64,000 bases of DNA from Acidimicrobiia bacterium (GTDB lineage Bacteria > Actinomycetota > Acidimicrobiia > Acidimicrobiales > Aldehydirespiratoraceae): positions 1 to 64,000 of the forward strand of contig JAJEEV010000050.1 of the NCBI GenBank assembly GCA_022820805.1, written 5' to 3'. Both the position numbers and the translations under genes were made by a program. The notes beneath the pieces are model-generated. The model saw only the letters and a list, made by a program, of their open reading frames with translations, was not told the DNA's origin and did not search any database. Positions 56,711-64,000 of this stretch are shown here, piece after piece. How positions within the stretch are numbered: the stretch's first letter is position 1; every line of letters starts with the position of its first letter.

Positions 56711-57721
56711 TCAGCGGTTGGCCGCGCCGACGATCATCGCCATGTCGACCAGGCGGTTCGAGTACCCCCACTCGTTGTCGTACCAGCCGTTGACCTTCAC
56801 GAGGTCGCCCATGGCCATCGTCAGCCCGGAGTCGAACACGCACGACGCCGGCGAGCCCACGATGTCGGCCGACACCAGCGGCGCCTCGCTGTAGTCGAGC
56901 ACGCCGGCCAGGGGGCCGTCGGCAGCCGCTTCGGCGAAGGCGTCGTTGATCTCGGCGACGCTGGGCTCCGATGCCAGCTTGGCGGTGAAGTCGGTGATGG
57001 ACCCGTCGGGGATGGGAACCCTCAGCGAGATCCCGTCTAGGTGCCCCTGCATGGCCTCCAGCACCAGCCCGGTGGCCCGAGCCGCGCCGGTGGAAGTGGG
57101 CACGATGTTCACCGCGGCGCCCCGCGCCCGCCGTAGATCGGAGTGGGGGCCGTCCACCAGGGCCTGATCGCCGGTGTAGGCGTGCACAGTGGTCATCAGA
57201 CCCCGCTGCACCCCGAAGGCGTCGTCCAGCACCTTGACCATGGGCACGAAGCAGTTGGTGGTGCACGACGCGTTCGACACCACGGTGTGCGCGGCCGGAT
57301 CGAAGTCGGAGTCGTTCACGCCGACCACGAAGGTGGCGTCGGCGCCCGAGCATGGTGCCGACACCAGCACCCGGGGCGCACCGCCGTCGAGATGGCGGGC
57401 CGCGGCGTCGCGCTTGGTGAAGATGCCGGTGGACTCCACCACGACGTCCACTCCGAGATCGCCCCACGGGAGCTCCTCGGGGTTGCGCACCGACAGCACC
57501 CGCAGCGAGTCGTCGCCGACGCTCAGCACGTCCCCGTCGACCGTGACACTGGAACCGAGGCGGCCATGGACCGAGTCGAAGGCCAGTAGATGGGCCATGG
57601 TCCCGATCGATCCGAGGTCGTTGACCGCCACTACGTCGAGGTCCGCGCCCTGGCTCCGCGCAGCCCGGTAGAAGTTCCTGCCGATGCGGCCGAAGCCGTT
57701 GATGCCCACTCGAATGCTCAT
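56711..57721 (-). CDS. gap: Glyceraldehyde-3-phosphate dehydrogenase, type I
   Basis: 336 aa. MSIRVGINGFGRIGRNFYRA (NAD fold, 1-20), catalytic Cys in VVSNASCTTNCFVPMVKVL (about 148-166), VHAYTGDQALVDGPHSDLR, and the C-terminal WYDNEWGYSNRLVDMAMI. ATG start, 28 bp after the rapZ stop and 21 bp before pgk. Confidence 0.97.
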   Translation of the reverse strand: MSIRVGINGFGRIGRNFYRAARSQGADLDVVAVNDLGSIGTMAHLLAFDSVHGRLGSSVTVDGDVLSVGDDSLRVLSVRNPEELPWGDLGVDVVVESTGIFTKRDAAARHLDGGAPRVLVSAPCSGADATFVVGVNDSDFDPAAHTVVSNASCTTNCFVPMVKVLDDAFGVQRGLMTTVHAYTGDQALVDGPHSDLRRARGAAVNIVPTSTGAARATGLVLEAMQGHLDGISLRVPIPDGSITDFTAKLASEPSVAEINDAFAEAAADGPLAGVLDYSEAPLVSADIVGSPASCVFDSGLTMAMGDLVKVNGWYDNEWGYSNRLVDMAMIVGAANR

Positions 57722-57749
57722 GGGCCAGAGGCTAGGCCGGATCGAGGGT

Positions 57750-58607
57750 CTACTTGTCGATGTCGCGATGCATGACCGCCGGCTCGTGGCCCATGGTCGC
57801 CAGCACCTGGGCGAAGTGCTCGGTCACCGCCACCGAGCGGTGCCGCCCGCCGGTGCATCCGAAGGCGACCGTGAGGTACGACTTGCCCTCGGCCACGTAC
57901 TGGGGCACCAGCAGCGCCAGCAGCGACTCCATGCGGTCGAGGAACTCGGCGGTCACCGGCTGGCCCATCAGGTAGTCGACCACCGGGGCGTCCCGACCGC
58001 TCAGCGGTCTCAGCTCCTCCACCCAATGGGGATTGGGCAGGAAGCGGCAGTCGATCACCATGTCGACGTCGAGCGGCAGGCCGTGGGTGTAGCCGAACGA
58101 CACCACCGTGGCCCGCATGGACTGTCCCTCGCCGGCGTCGAACAGCTCGCTCATGCGGTCCCGCAGCTGGTGGACGTTCAACTCGGTGGTGTCGATGACA
58201 ACGTCGGCGGTGGCCCGCACCGGCTCCAGCGCGGCCCTCTCGGCCTCGATGGCGTCGGCCAGCGTGCCGGCCTCCGAGAACGGATGGCGGCGCCGGGTCG
58301 ACTCGTAGCGGCGGACCAGCACGTCGGTGGCGGCGTCGAGGAACAGGATCCGCAGACCCGGGATCTGGGCCCGCAGGTCGTCGATCATGCCCACCGCCTC
58401 GTCGTGGTAGCGGCCGGTGCCCACCACCAGCGCCAGCTGGTCGATGCCGGTGCCGGGCGGTCCGGCCACCTCGGCCAATTCGGCCACCTTGGGGATGAGC
58501 GACGGCGGGAGGTTGTCCATCACGAACCAGCCGAGGTCCTCGAGGTTGTTGGCGGCGTGGCTGCGGCCCGCTCCCGACATCCCCGCGATGACTATGAAGG
58601 CACTCAC
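57750..58607 (-). CDS. rapZ: RapZ/YvcJ-family nucleotide-binding protein
   Basis: 285 aa, full length. N-terminal P-loop VIAGMSGAGRSHAANNLED (7-25; the usual GKS is GRS), FVMDNLPPSL, LDAATDVLVRRYESTRRRHP (about 105-124); C-terminal VSFGYTHGLPLDVDMVIDCR and AFGCTGGRHRSVAVTEHFA. RapZ homologues act in amino-sugar and nucleotide-sensing control. GTG at 58607 follows TACGAT by 8 nt. The usual yvcK/cofD-like and whiA genes are absent between it and gap. Confidence 0.93.
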   Translation of the reverse strand: MSAFIVIAGMSGAGRSHAANNLEDLGWFVMDNLPPSLIPKVAELAEVAGPPGTGIDQLALVVGTGRYHDEAVGMIDDLRAQIPGLRILFLDAATDVLVRRYESTRRRHPFSEAGTLADAIEAERAALEPVRATADVVIDTTELNVHQLRDRMSELFDAGEGQSMRATVVSFGYTHGLPLDVDMVIDCRFLPNPHWVEELRPLSGRDAPVVDYLMGQPVTAEFLDRMESLLALLVPQYVAEGKSYLTVAFGCTGGRHRSVAVTEHFAQVLATMGHEPAVMHRDIDK

Positions 58608-58674
58608 TCGGCCGCCATCGTAGTTGCGGGCCCCGCCCCGCTCAGCCAGGGCCCGGATCGGGCCCGGCCGAGTC

Positions 58675-59904
58675 TCAGATGATGGCCGTCTCCACGAACG
58701 GCTCGTCCCGGGCGATGCGCTCATAGCCCAGTGCGGTGAGGTCGAGCGTCCGGTACCCGCCGTAGGCGACCAGCTCCGAGACGGCCCGCCCCATCGCCGG
58801 GGACTGCTGCATGCCGTGGCCGGAGAAGCCGTTGACGAACAGGAAGTTCGGCACCTCGGGATGGGGGCCGATCACCGCGTTGTGGTCGAAGCGGTTGTAG
58901 GCGTAGTGCCCGGCCCAGCGGCTCGTGACCCTGATCCGCTCGAAGGCGGGTATGCGGTGGGCCAGCGCAGGCCACACCTTGTCCTCGAATATTTCGTGGT
59001 CCATGGTGAGATCGTCGGGGTCCACCGCCGGGTCGACGTCGGGCGGGCAGCCGGCCATGTAGGCGGCGCCGTCGCTGCGCACATGGACGCCGGTGGGGTC
59101 GATGGTCAAGGGCAGGACCTGCCCGAGCGGTTCGGCCGCCTCGAACACGAAGGTGAAGCGCTTGCGGGGCTCCACCGGCAGGTCGAGTCCAGCCATGCGC
59201 GCGGTCAGCGCCGCCCGGGGACCGGTGGCGTTCACCAGGACGCCACAACCGACGGTGCCGCCGGACGCGAGCGAGACTCCGGTCACTGCGTCACCGGCGC
59301 GGGAGATGCCGACCACCTCGTCGGCCAGGTACTCCACCCCGCCGCTTCGGGCCTGGCGGCGCCACCACTCGAAGATGGTCCCCGAGTCGAACCAGCCCTC
59401 GTCGAGCGGGTTGTGGCTGCCGCACACGATCCCGTCGAGGCTGTAGAAGGGATAGGCGGCTGCGATCTCGTCGGGCGCCATGATCACGGTGCCCGCGCCG
59501 AGCGAGGCCTGCACCCGCTGGTTGGCCCGCAGCACCGCGGCGGTGGCCTCGTCGGCGGCCAGGTAGAGGTACCCGAAATGGTCGACTGCGAGCTCCGGCG
59601 CCTCCGGGTCGTCCATCCAGGCCGGGAAGTCCCGCACGAACTCGGCGCCGAACTGCGAGATGCGGATGTTCACCTCGGTCGAGAACTGCTGGCGCATGCA
59701 GCTGTTGGTCCGGGCTGTGGAGCTTTGCTGGTAGGACGGGTCGCGTTCCACCACCAGCACCGTGCCGTCGAAGTCGGGATTGCGGGCCAGGAACCAGGCG
59801 GCGCCCGATCCCATCATCGCCCCGCCCACGATGACCACGTCGTAGGAGGATCCGGCAGGCGCCGACGACAGCCCTCGCCCGGTTCCCGATGGGCGGAGGC
59901 TCAA
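58675..59904 (-). CDS. FAD-dependent oxidoreductase (DAO/DadA-like)
   Basis: 409 aa. FAD-binding DVVIVGGAMMGSGAAWFLAR (about 22-41), SSTARTNSCMRQQFST, VNATGPRAALTARMAG (about 216), and C-terminal NFLFVNGFSGHGMQQSPAMG (about 360-379), typical of DAO-type amine or amino-acid oxidases. The TTG at 59904 overlaps the stop of the hydantoinase-like gene by 4 bp (TTGA). Substrate may be an N-methyl or cyclic amino acid such as one released by that enzyme; this is inference. Confidence 0.83.
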   Translation of the reverse strand: MSLRPSGTGRGLSSAPAGSSYDVVIVGGAMMGSGAAWFLARNPDFDGTVLVVERDPSYQQSSTARTNSCMRQQFSTEVNIRISQFGAEFVRDFPAWMDDPEAPELAVDHFGYLYLAADEATAAVLRANQRVQASLGAGTVIMAPDEIAAAYPFYSLDGIVCGSHNPLDEGWFDSGTIFEWWRRQARSGGVEYLADEVVGISRAGDAVTGVSLASGGTVGCGVLVNATGPRAALTARMAGLDLPVEPRKRFTFVFEAAEPLGQVLPLTIDPTGVHVRSDGAAYMAGCPPDVDPAVDPDDLTMDHEIFEDKVWPALAHRIPAFERIRVTSRWAGHYAYNRFDHNAVIGPHPEVPNFLFVNGFSGHGMQQSPAMGRAVSELVAYGGYRTLDLTALGYERIARDEPFVETAII

Positions 59905-62900
59905 GTCACGTAGCCCTGGGCGATGTCGTTGGCGACCGCGGCCGGGTCGCGCTCGGCCGGGTCGCCGAAGCCGCCGCCGCCGGGAAGTTCGAGGATGAGG
60001 CGCCGGCCCGCGGGCACGGTCTGCTTGCCCTTGGACCCGAACGGCGTGCCGTCGTCGAGCCGCACGTCGCCGCGGGCGCCGTCGCGGCCGCCGGCCCTTC
60101 CCCGGGCCGGGTTGTCGACCCGGTCGAACATGGCCGAGAACTCGAACTGGTAGCCCTCGGCGGGGGCGAGCTCGATCACCTGCCCCAGGCCGCCTCGGAA
60201 CCGGCCCGCGCCCGCGCTGTCGTCGCGGATCTCCTTGCGCCACACCACGATCGGGCCGACCTGCTCGGTCGCCTCAGCGCTCATCGTGCGCACGCCCGAC
60301 GGGAAGGCGGTGGCGGTCAGCCCGTCACGGTCGGGCCGGGCGCCGCTGCCGCCGCTGTTGAACATCAGTATCTCCACCGGGGGCCGGGGGTCGGTGACAT
60401 CGGCGCTGCGGGCGCTGGCCTGGAAGTTCCACAGCGCGCCCGAGCCCTCGGCCGGGATCACATCGGGCAGGGCCTCGGCGATCGCGCCCATGCAGAGGTC
60501 GGTCACGAAGTGGCCGATCACGTGGCGCACCGCCACCGGGTCGGGCTCCACCGCGTTGAGGATGGTGCCCGGCGGGGAGCTGACCGTGAACGGCTCCAGC
60601 GACGCGAAGTTGTTGGGCAGCTCCGGGGCCAGCGCCACCAGCATCCCGTAGGTGAAGTAGGCCTGCGCGTAGGTGATCGGGACGTTGATGCCGAAGGGGC
60701 TCACCGGCGACGTCCCCGAGAAGTCGGCGTGCATGCCGTCGCCGGTGACGGTCACCGTCGTCGACAGGGTCACCGGGTCGCCGTAGCCGTCGACCCGCAT
60801 GGTGTTGCGGTAAACGCCCTCGGGCACGCGGCGAAGCGCCGCGAGGGTGGCCCTTCGGGTGCGGTCGAACACGAAGCCGGCCAGTCCGTGCAGGTCGGTC
60901 AGCCCGAACTCGGCCAGCATGTCCAGCAGCCGCCGCCGGCCGGTCTCGTTGGAGGCGGCCAGGCCGAAGATGTCGCCGATCACCTGGTCGGGCTCGCGCA
61001 CGTTGGCCCGCACGATCTCGATCAGGTCGCGGTTCAGCCGGCCCCGGTCGGCCCACCTCATGATCGGGATGCGGATGCCCTCCTCGTACAGCTCACGGGC
61101 GTCGGGGCCGAAACCCCGCCCGCCGATGTCGACGACGTGCGCGGTCGACGCGAAGAGGCCGATCAGCTCGGAGTCGTCGGAATCCTCGCCGGCGAACACC
61201 GGCGTGGCCACGGTGATGTCGTGCAGGTGGCCGGTGCCCTTCCACGGATCGTTGGTCAGGTAGACGTCGCCGGGGTGGATGCTCTCGGGGCCGATCTCGT
61301 TGATGAAGTGGCCCACGGCCGCGGCCATGGTGTTGACGTGGCCGGGCGTGCCGGTCACCGCCTGCGCGATCATCCGGCCGGAGCGGTCGAAGATCCCCGC
61401 CGACAGGTCGCCGGCCTCGCGCACCGAGGTCGAGAAGGCGGTCCGCACCAGCGTGAGGGCCTGCTCCTCCACGACCGAGATCAGCCGGTTCCACATGATC
61501 TGCATCGGGACCACCCGGCTCGCGGCCTCGGGCCGGCCCGACTGCTCTGCGGATCTCGATGCCGACTGGGCCTCGCGGTCGTGGTGGGCCGCCCTCGCTA
61601 CCCGCAGGGTCAGGTCCGGCTGGACCACCGCCTCGTGGCCGGAGCCGACCACGGTGGTGGTCTGCTCCTCGATGATCAGCGCCGGGCCGGCAACGGTGTC
61701 CCCCGCTGACAGAGCCGAGCGCTCGAACAGCGCGGTCGGCACCTTGGCCCCGGCGGTGGGGTCGTGCGCCAGCCGGGTCCCAGCCGCCGCGAGAGGCCGG
61801 CCGGCCGCGGTCGGTTCCACCAGCGGCGGCGCGTCCCGCCCCGAGGAGACCGTCACCGACCAGCTCACCGCCTCGATGGTCAGACCGTCGATGGCCCGCC
61901 CGAAGAACGCCTCGTAGGCCTTGACGAAGGCGTTGATCAGCTCCTGGGCGGCGATCTCGTCGAACTCGCCGAGCGGCAGCGTCACCGGGATCTCCCAGCC
62001 CTGGCCCCGGTACCGCATCGACACCTCCCGCTCGACGGTCACCGCGCCGGACGTTCCCGTCCGCACGAACGCCTCCGCCTCCGCGGCAAGCTCGTCGAGC
62101 AGGGATCTCACGCCTTCGGTGTCGAAGCTGTCGGACGTGGTGTAGAAGCTCCTGGTCGCCTCGTAGGAGAACGGTGCGAGCAGGAAGCCGATGGCCGAGC
62201 CGACCCCGGCTCCCACCGGCACCAGCACCTCGTCGATTCCGAGCTTGTCGATCAGACGGGAGGCGTGCAGGGGCGCTGCACCTCCGAAGGCGACCATCGA
62301 ATAGCCGGCCAGGTCCTTGCCGCTCTCCACCGCGTGGGTGCGGGCCGCGTTGGCCATGTTCTCGTCCACCACCTCGACCACACCGACCGCGCCCGCGTCG
62401 GTGTCGAGGCCGAGCGGTTCGCCCACATCGGAGCCGATGGCATCGGCAGCCTGCGAGGGCGACAGTGAGATGCCGGTCGCTCCGAAGGTGTCGGGATGCA
62501 GCCGGCCCAGCTGCACGTTTGCGTCGGTGACGGTGGCGGCCGTGCCGCCCTGACCGTAGGAGGCGGGCCCCGGGTCGGCGCCCGCGCTGTGCGGTCCCAC
62601 CCGGATCTGGCCCAGGGCGTCGACGGTGGCGATGGAGCCGCCGCCCGCCCCGATCTCGATCATCTCGATGGTCGGCACCGAGATGGGCATCCCGCTGCCC
62701 TTCTTGAACCGGGCGGTCCGGGCTGTCTCGAAGGTCTTGGCTGTGCGGGGCGAGCAGTCCTCGATCAGGGCGATCTTGGCGGTGGTGCCGCCCATGTCGT
62801 AGGACACGATCCGGTCGCGGCGATGGATCCGGGCCAGATGGGCGGCGAAGATCGCTCCCCCCGCCGGCCCCGACTCGATCAGCCTCACCGGGAACGAGGC

Positions 62901-63656
62901 CGCCGCCGAGCTGCTCATCAGCCCGCCGCCGGAGTGGATCAGCAGCAGCGGGCACCCCGCACCCATCCGGCGCAGCTCAGCCTCGAGTCTCCGCAGATAG
63001 GAGGCGATGAGCGGCTGGACGTAGGCGTTGGCGCACACCGTGTTGAACCGCTCGAACTCCCGCATCTGGGGCGACACCTCGCAGCTCAGCGACACGGCGA
63101 TGTCGGGGTCGGCCGCACCGAGCAGGTCGCGGAAGCGGCGCTCGTGGTCGCCGTTGCGGTAGCTGTGCATGAACCCCACCGCCACCGAGGCGTACCCGCC
63201 GTCGACCAGCCGCTCGACCACCGCTCGGGCGGCGCCCTCGTCGAAGGCCAGCAGCACCTCCCCGGAGGCGCCGACCCGTTCGGGGACCACGTAACGGTCC
63301 TTGCGCTCGATCAGGGCAGCCGGCAGCACGATGTTCAGGTCATATTGCTCGAAGCGGCTCTCGGTGCGGGTCTCGATCACGTCGCGGAATCCCGCGGTGG
63401 TCACCAGCGCGGTGCGGGCGCCCCGGCGCTCGATCAGGGCGTTGGTGGCCAGGGTGGTGCCGTGGATGATCTGCGCGATCTCCCGCAGGGCCAAGCCCTC
63501 GCGGCCGACGACGGACGCGATTCCCGCGAGAATCCCCTCCTCGGGCCGCTCGTGGGTGGTGAGCACCTTGATGGACGAAAAGCTGCCGTCGTCCCGCTCG
63601 AGGGCGATGTCGGTGAACGTCCCCCCGACGTCGACTCCAATGCGTGACCCTGACAC
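59901..63656 (-). CDS. Fused hydantoinase A/B-type (5-oxoprolinase family) enzyme
   Basis: 1251 aa. HyuA-like half (1-700): IGVDVGGTFTDIALERDDG (ATP-binding, 6-24), IIHGTTLATNALIERRGART, SYDMGGTTAKIALIED and FGGAAPLHASRLIDKLGI; then about 720-1250 HyuB-like: IMWNRLISVVEEQALTL, SVREAGDLSAGIFDRSG, GHVNTMAAAVGHFINE, LTNDPWKGTGHLHD. These two usually form separate subunits; fusion is seen in 5-oxoprolinases. Uses ATP to open a cyclic amide (5-oxoproline or hydantoin-like). GTG at 63656 lies 2 bp after the SDR stop. Confidence 0.92.
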   Translation of the reverse strand: MSGSRIGVDVGGTFTDIALERDDGSFSSIKVLTTHERPEEGILAGIASVVGREGLALREIAQIIHGTTLATNALIERRGARTALVTTAGFRDVIETRTESRFEQYDLNIVLPAALIERKDRYVVPERVGASGEVLLAFDEGAARAVVERLVDGGYASVAVGFMHSYRNGDHERRFRDLLGAADPDIAVSLSCEVSPQMREFERFNTVCANAYVQPLIASYLRRLEAELRRMGAGCPLLLIHSGGGLMSSSAAASFPVRLIESGPAGGAIFAAHLARIHRRDRIVSYDMGGTTAKIALIEDCSPRTAKTFETARTARFKKGSGMPISVPTIEMIEIGAGGGSIATVDALGQIRVGPHSAGADPGPASYGQGGTAATVTDANVQLGRLHPDTFGATGISLSPSQAADAIGSDVGEPLGLDTDAGAVGVVEVVDENMANAARTHAVESGKDLAGYSMVAFGGAAPLHASRLIDKLGIDEVLVPVGAGVGSAIGFLLAPFSYEATRSFYTTSDSFDTEGVRSLLDELAAEAEAFVRTGTSGAVTVEREVSMRYRGQGWEIPVTLPLGEFDEIAAQELINAFVKAYEAFFGRAIDGLTIEAVSWSVTVSSGRDAPPLVEPTAAGRPLAAAGTRLAHDPTAGAKVPTALFERSALSAGDTVAGPALIIEEQTTTVVGSGHEAVVQPDLTLRVARAAHHDREAQSASRSAEQSGRPEAASRVVPMQIMWNRLISVVEEQALTLVRTAFSTSVREAGDLSAGIFDRSGRMIAQAVTGTPGHVNTMAAAVGHFINEIGPESIHPGDVYLTNDPWKGTGHLHDITVATPVFAGEDSDDSELIGLFASTAHVVDIGGRGFGPDARELYEEGIRIPIMRWADRGRLNRDLIEIVRANVREPDQVIGDIFGLAASNETGRRRLLDMLAEFGLTDLHGLAGFVFDRTRRATLAALRRVPEGVYRNTMRVDGYGDPVTLSTTVTVTGDGMHADFSGTSPVSPFGINVPITYAQAYFTYGMLVALAPELPNNFASLEPFTVSSPPGTILNAVEPDPVAVRHVIGHFVTDLCMGAIAEALPDVIPAEGSGALWNFQASARSADVTDPRPPVEILMFNSGGSGARPDRDGLTATAFPSGVRTMSAEATEQVGPIVVWRKEIRDDSAGAGRFRGGLGQVIELAPAEGYQFEFSAMFDRVDNPARGRAGGRDGARGDVRLDDGTPFGSKGKQTVPAGRRLILELPGGGGFGDPAERDPAAVANDIAQGYVT

Positions 63657-63658
63657 GG

Positions 63659-64000
63659 CTAGAGGCCCTCGACGGCGGGGAAGGTCTCGGGCCTGACGAT
63701 GTCGACCGTGGCCGAGCGCTGCTGGGCCAGCATGCCGCCGTCCACCCGCAACGTCTCGCCGGTGATGTAGCCGGCGTCGTCGGAGGCCAGGAACAGCGCC
63801 GCTCCGGTCATGTCGAGCGGCTCACCGATCCGTCCCAGCGGCACGTTCTCGCCCCGGTGGGTGCGCTCGTCGGCCGTCATGCCGCTGGTGTCGATCGCGC
63901 CGGGCACCAGCGCGTTGACCCGGACGTTGTAGGGACCGAGGTCCAGCGCCATCGCCCGGGTGAGAGCCTCGATGCCGCCCTTGGTGGCGTCGTAGGCGGT
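63659..64000 (-). CDS. Short-chain dehydrogenase/reductase, 5' end cut by window edge
   Basis: 114 codons of the C-terminal half. Begins in TAYDATKGGIEALTRAMALD (YxxxK of the active site), then YNVRVNALVPGAIDTSGM, IGEPLDMTGAALFLASDDAG, and ITGETLRVDGGMLAQQ. The last 20 residues (VDIVRPETFPAVEGL) extend the family end. Upstream member of the hydantoinase operon; the frame runs in from beyond 64000. Confidence 0.9.
   Translation of the reverse strand, partial: TAYDATKGGIEALTRAMALDLGPYNVRVNALVPGAIDTSGMTADERTHRGENVPLGRIGEPLDMTGAALFLASDDAGYITGETLRVDGGMLAQQRSATVDIVRPETFPAVEGL

Noticed and set aside
61093..62955. 620-codon minus-strand frame inside the hydantoinase gene
   Set aside because: Out-of-frame shadow of the 1251-aa gene with Arg/Pro/Gly-rich composition.

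Overview
The window is high-GC DNA with GTG starts at many genes, 4- to 11-bp stop/start overlaps and many -10 hexamers only 6-8 nt before the start codon (leaderless mRNAs). It carries the rapZ-gap-pgk-tpiA-secG block. Gene content is dominated by CoA and lipid catabolism, F420/FMN-type oxidoreductases, Fe(II)/2-oxoglutarate dioxygenases, a sulfatase and a DMSP-lyase-like cupin. This fits an uncultured marine or host-associated actinobacterium, most likely of the Acidimicrobiia; that placement is inference. No rRNA, integrase, transposase or CRISPR array was seen; there is one tRNA-Leu(GAG).

Layout. 1-3.7 kb: crotonase (cut by the edge), AAA_14/DUF4143 ATPase and the decayed ends of a RecD-like helicase gene. 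3.7-8.8 kb: acyl-CoA dehydrogenase and amidohydrolase operon, SH3-like small protein, aminotransferase, uridine kinase. 8.8-10.8 kb: islet with two alkylguanine-DNA-alkyltransferase paralogues around a DUF2442/DUF4160 pair. 10.8-21.3 kb: ung, TauD-type dioxygenase, ABC ATPase with a His-rich tail, geranylgeranyl-reductase-like flavoprotein, PEP carboxylase, Baeyer-Villiger-type monooxygenase, DsbA-like protein, putative 2OG dioxygenase. 21.5-32.0 kb: all-plus cluster of biotin-dependent acyl-CoA carboxylase (beta, alpha), AtuA-like protein, TIGR03084 protein, enoyl-CoA hydratase, two tandem kinase-like paralogues and a zinc alcohol dehydrogenase, consistent with isoprenoid/branched acyl-CoA breakdown. 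32-41.5 kb: mixed catabolic genes including ChbG-like deacetylase, phytanoyl-CoA dioxygenase, N-acyl-D-amino-acid deacylase, cupredoxin-like lipoprotein, Rieske oxygenase and PPOX proteins. 41.4-53.6 kb: accessory stretch with four toxin-antitoxin pairs (vapBC, parDE, mazEF, phd-vapC), DMSP-lyase-like cupin, AhpD-like protein with an in-frame TGA, sulfatase, rhodanese and tRNA. 53.6-64 kb: methyltransferase, secG-tpiA-pgk-gap-rapZ, then an operon of SDR, fused hydantoinase/5-oxoprolinase and FAD oxidoreductase.

Most notable: (1) an AhpD/carboxymuconolactone-decarboxylase-like frame whose second redox Cys position is TGA (motif C-H-I-TGA), followed at SECIS-like distance by a 7-bp hairpin, a candidate selenoprotein; (2) three short modules bounded by direct repeats (parDE by 25 bp, phd-vapC by two copies of a dispersed 143-bp element, the sulfatase by 28 bp), suggesting small cassettes moving without their own recombinase; (3) the 143-bp element, four copies, all in one orientation and 5' of plus-strand genes, with terminal inverted repeats showing one compensatory change.
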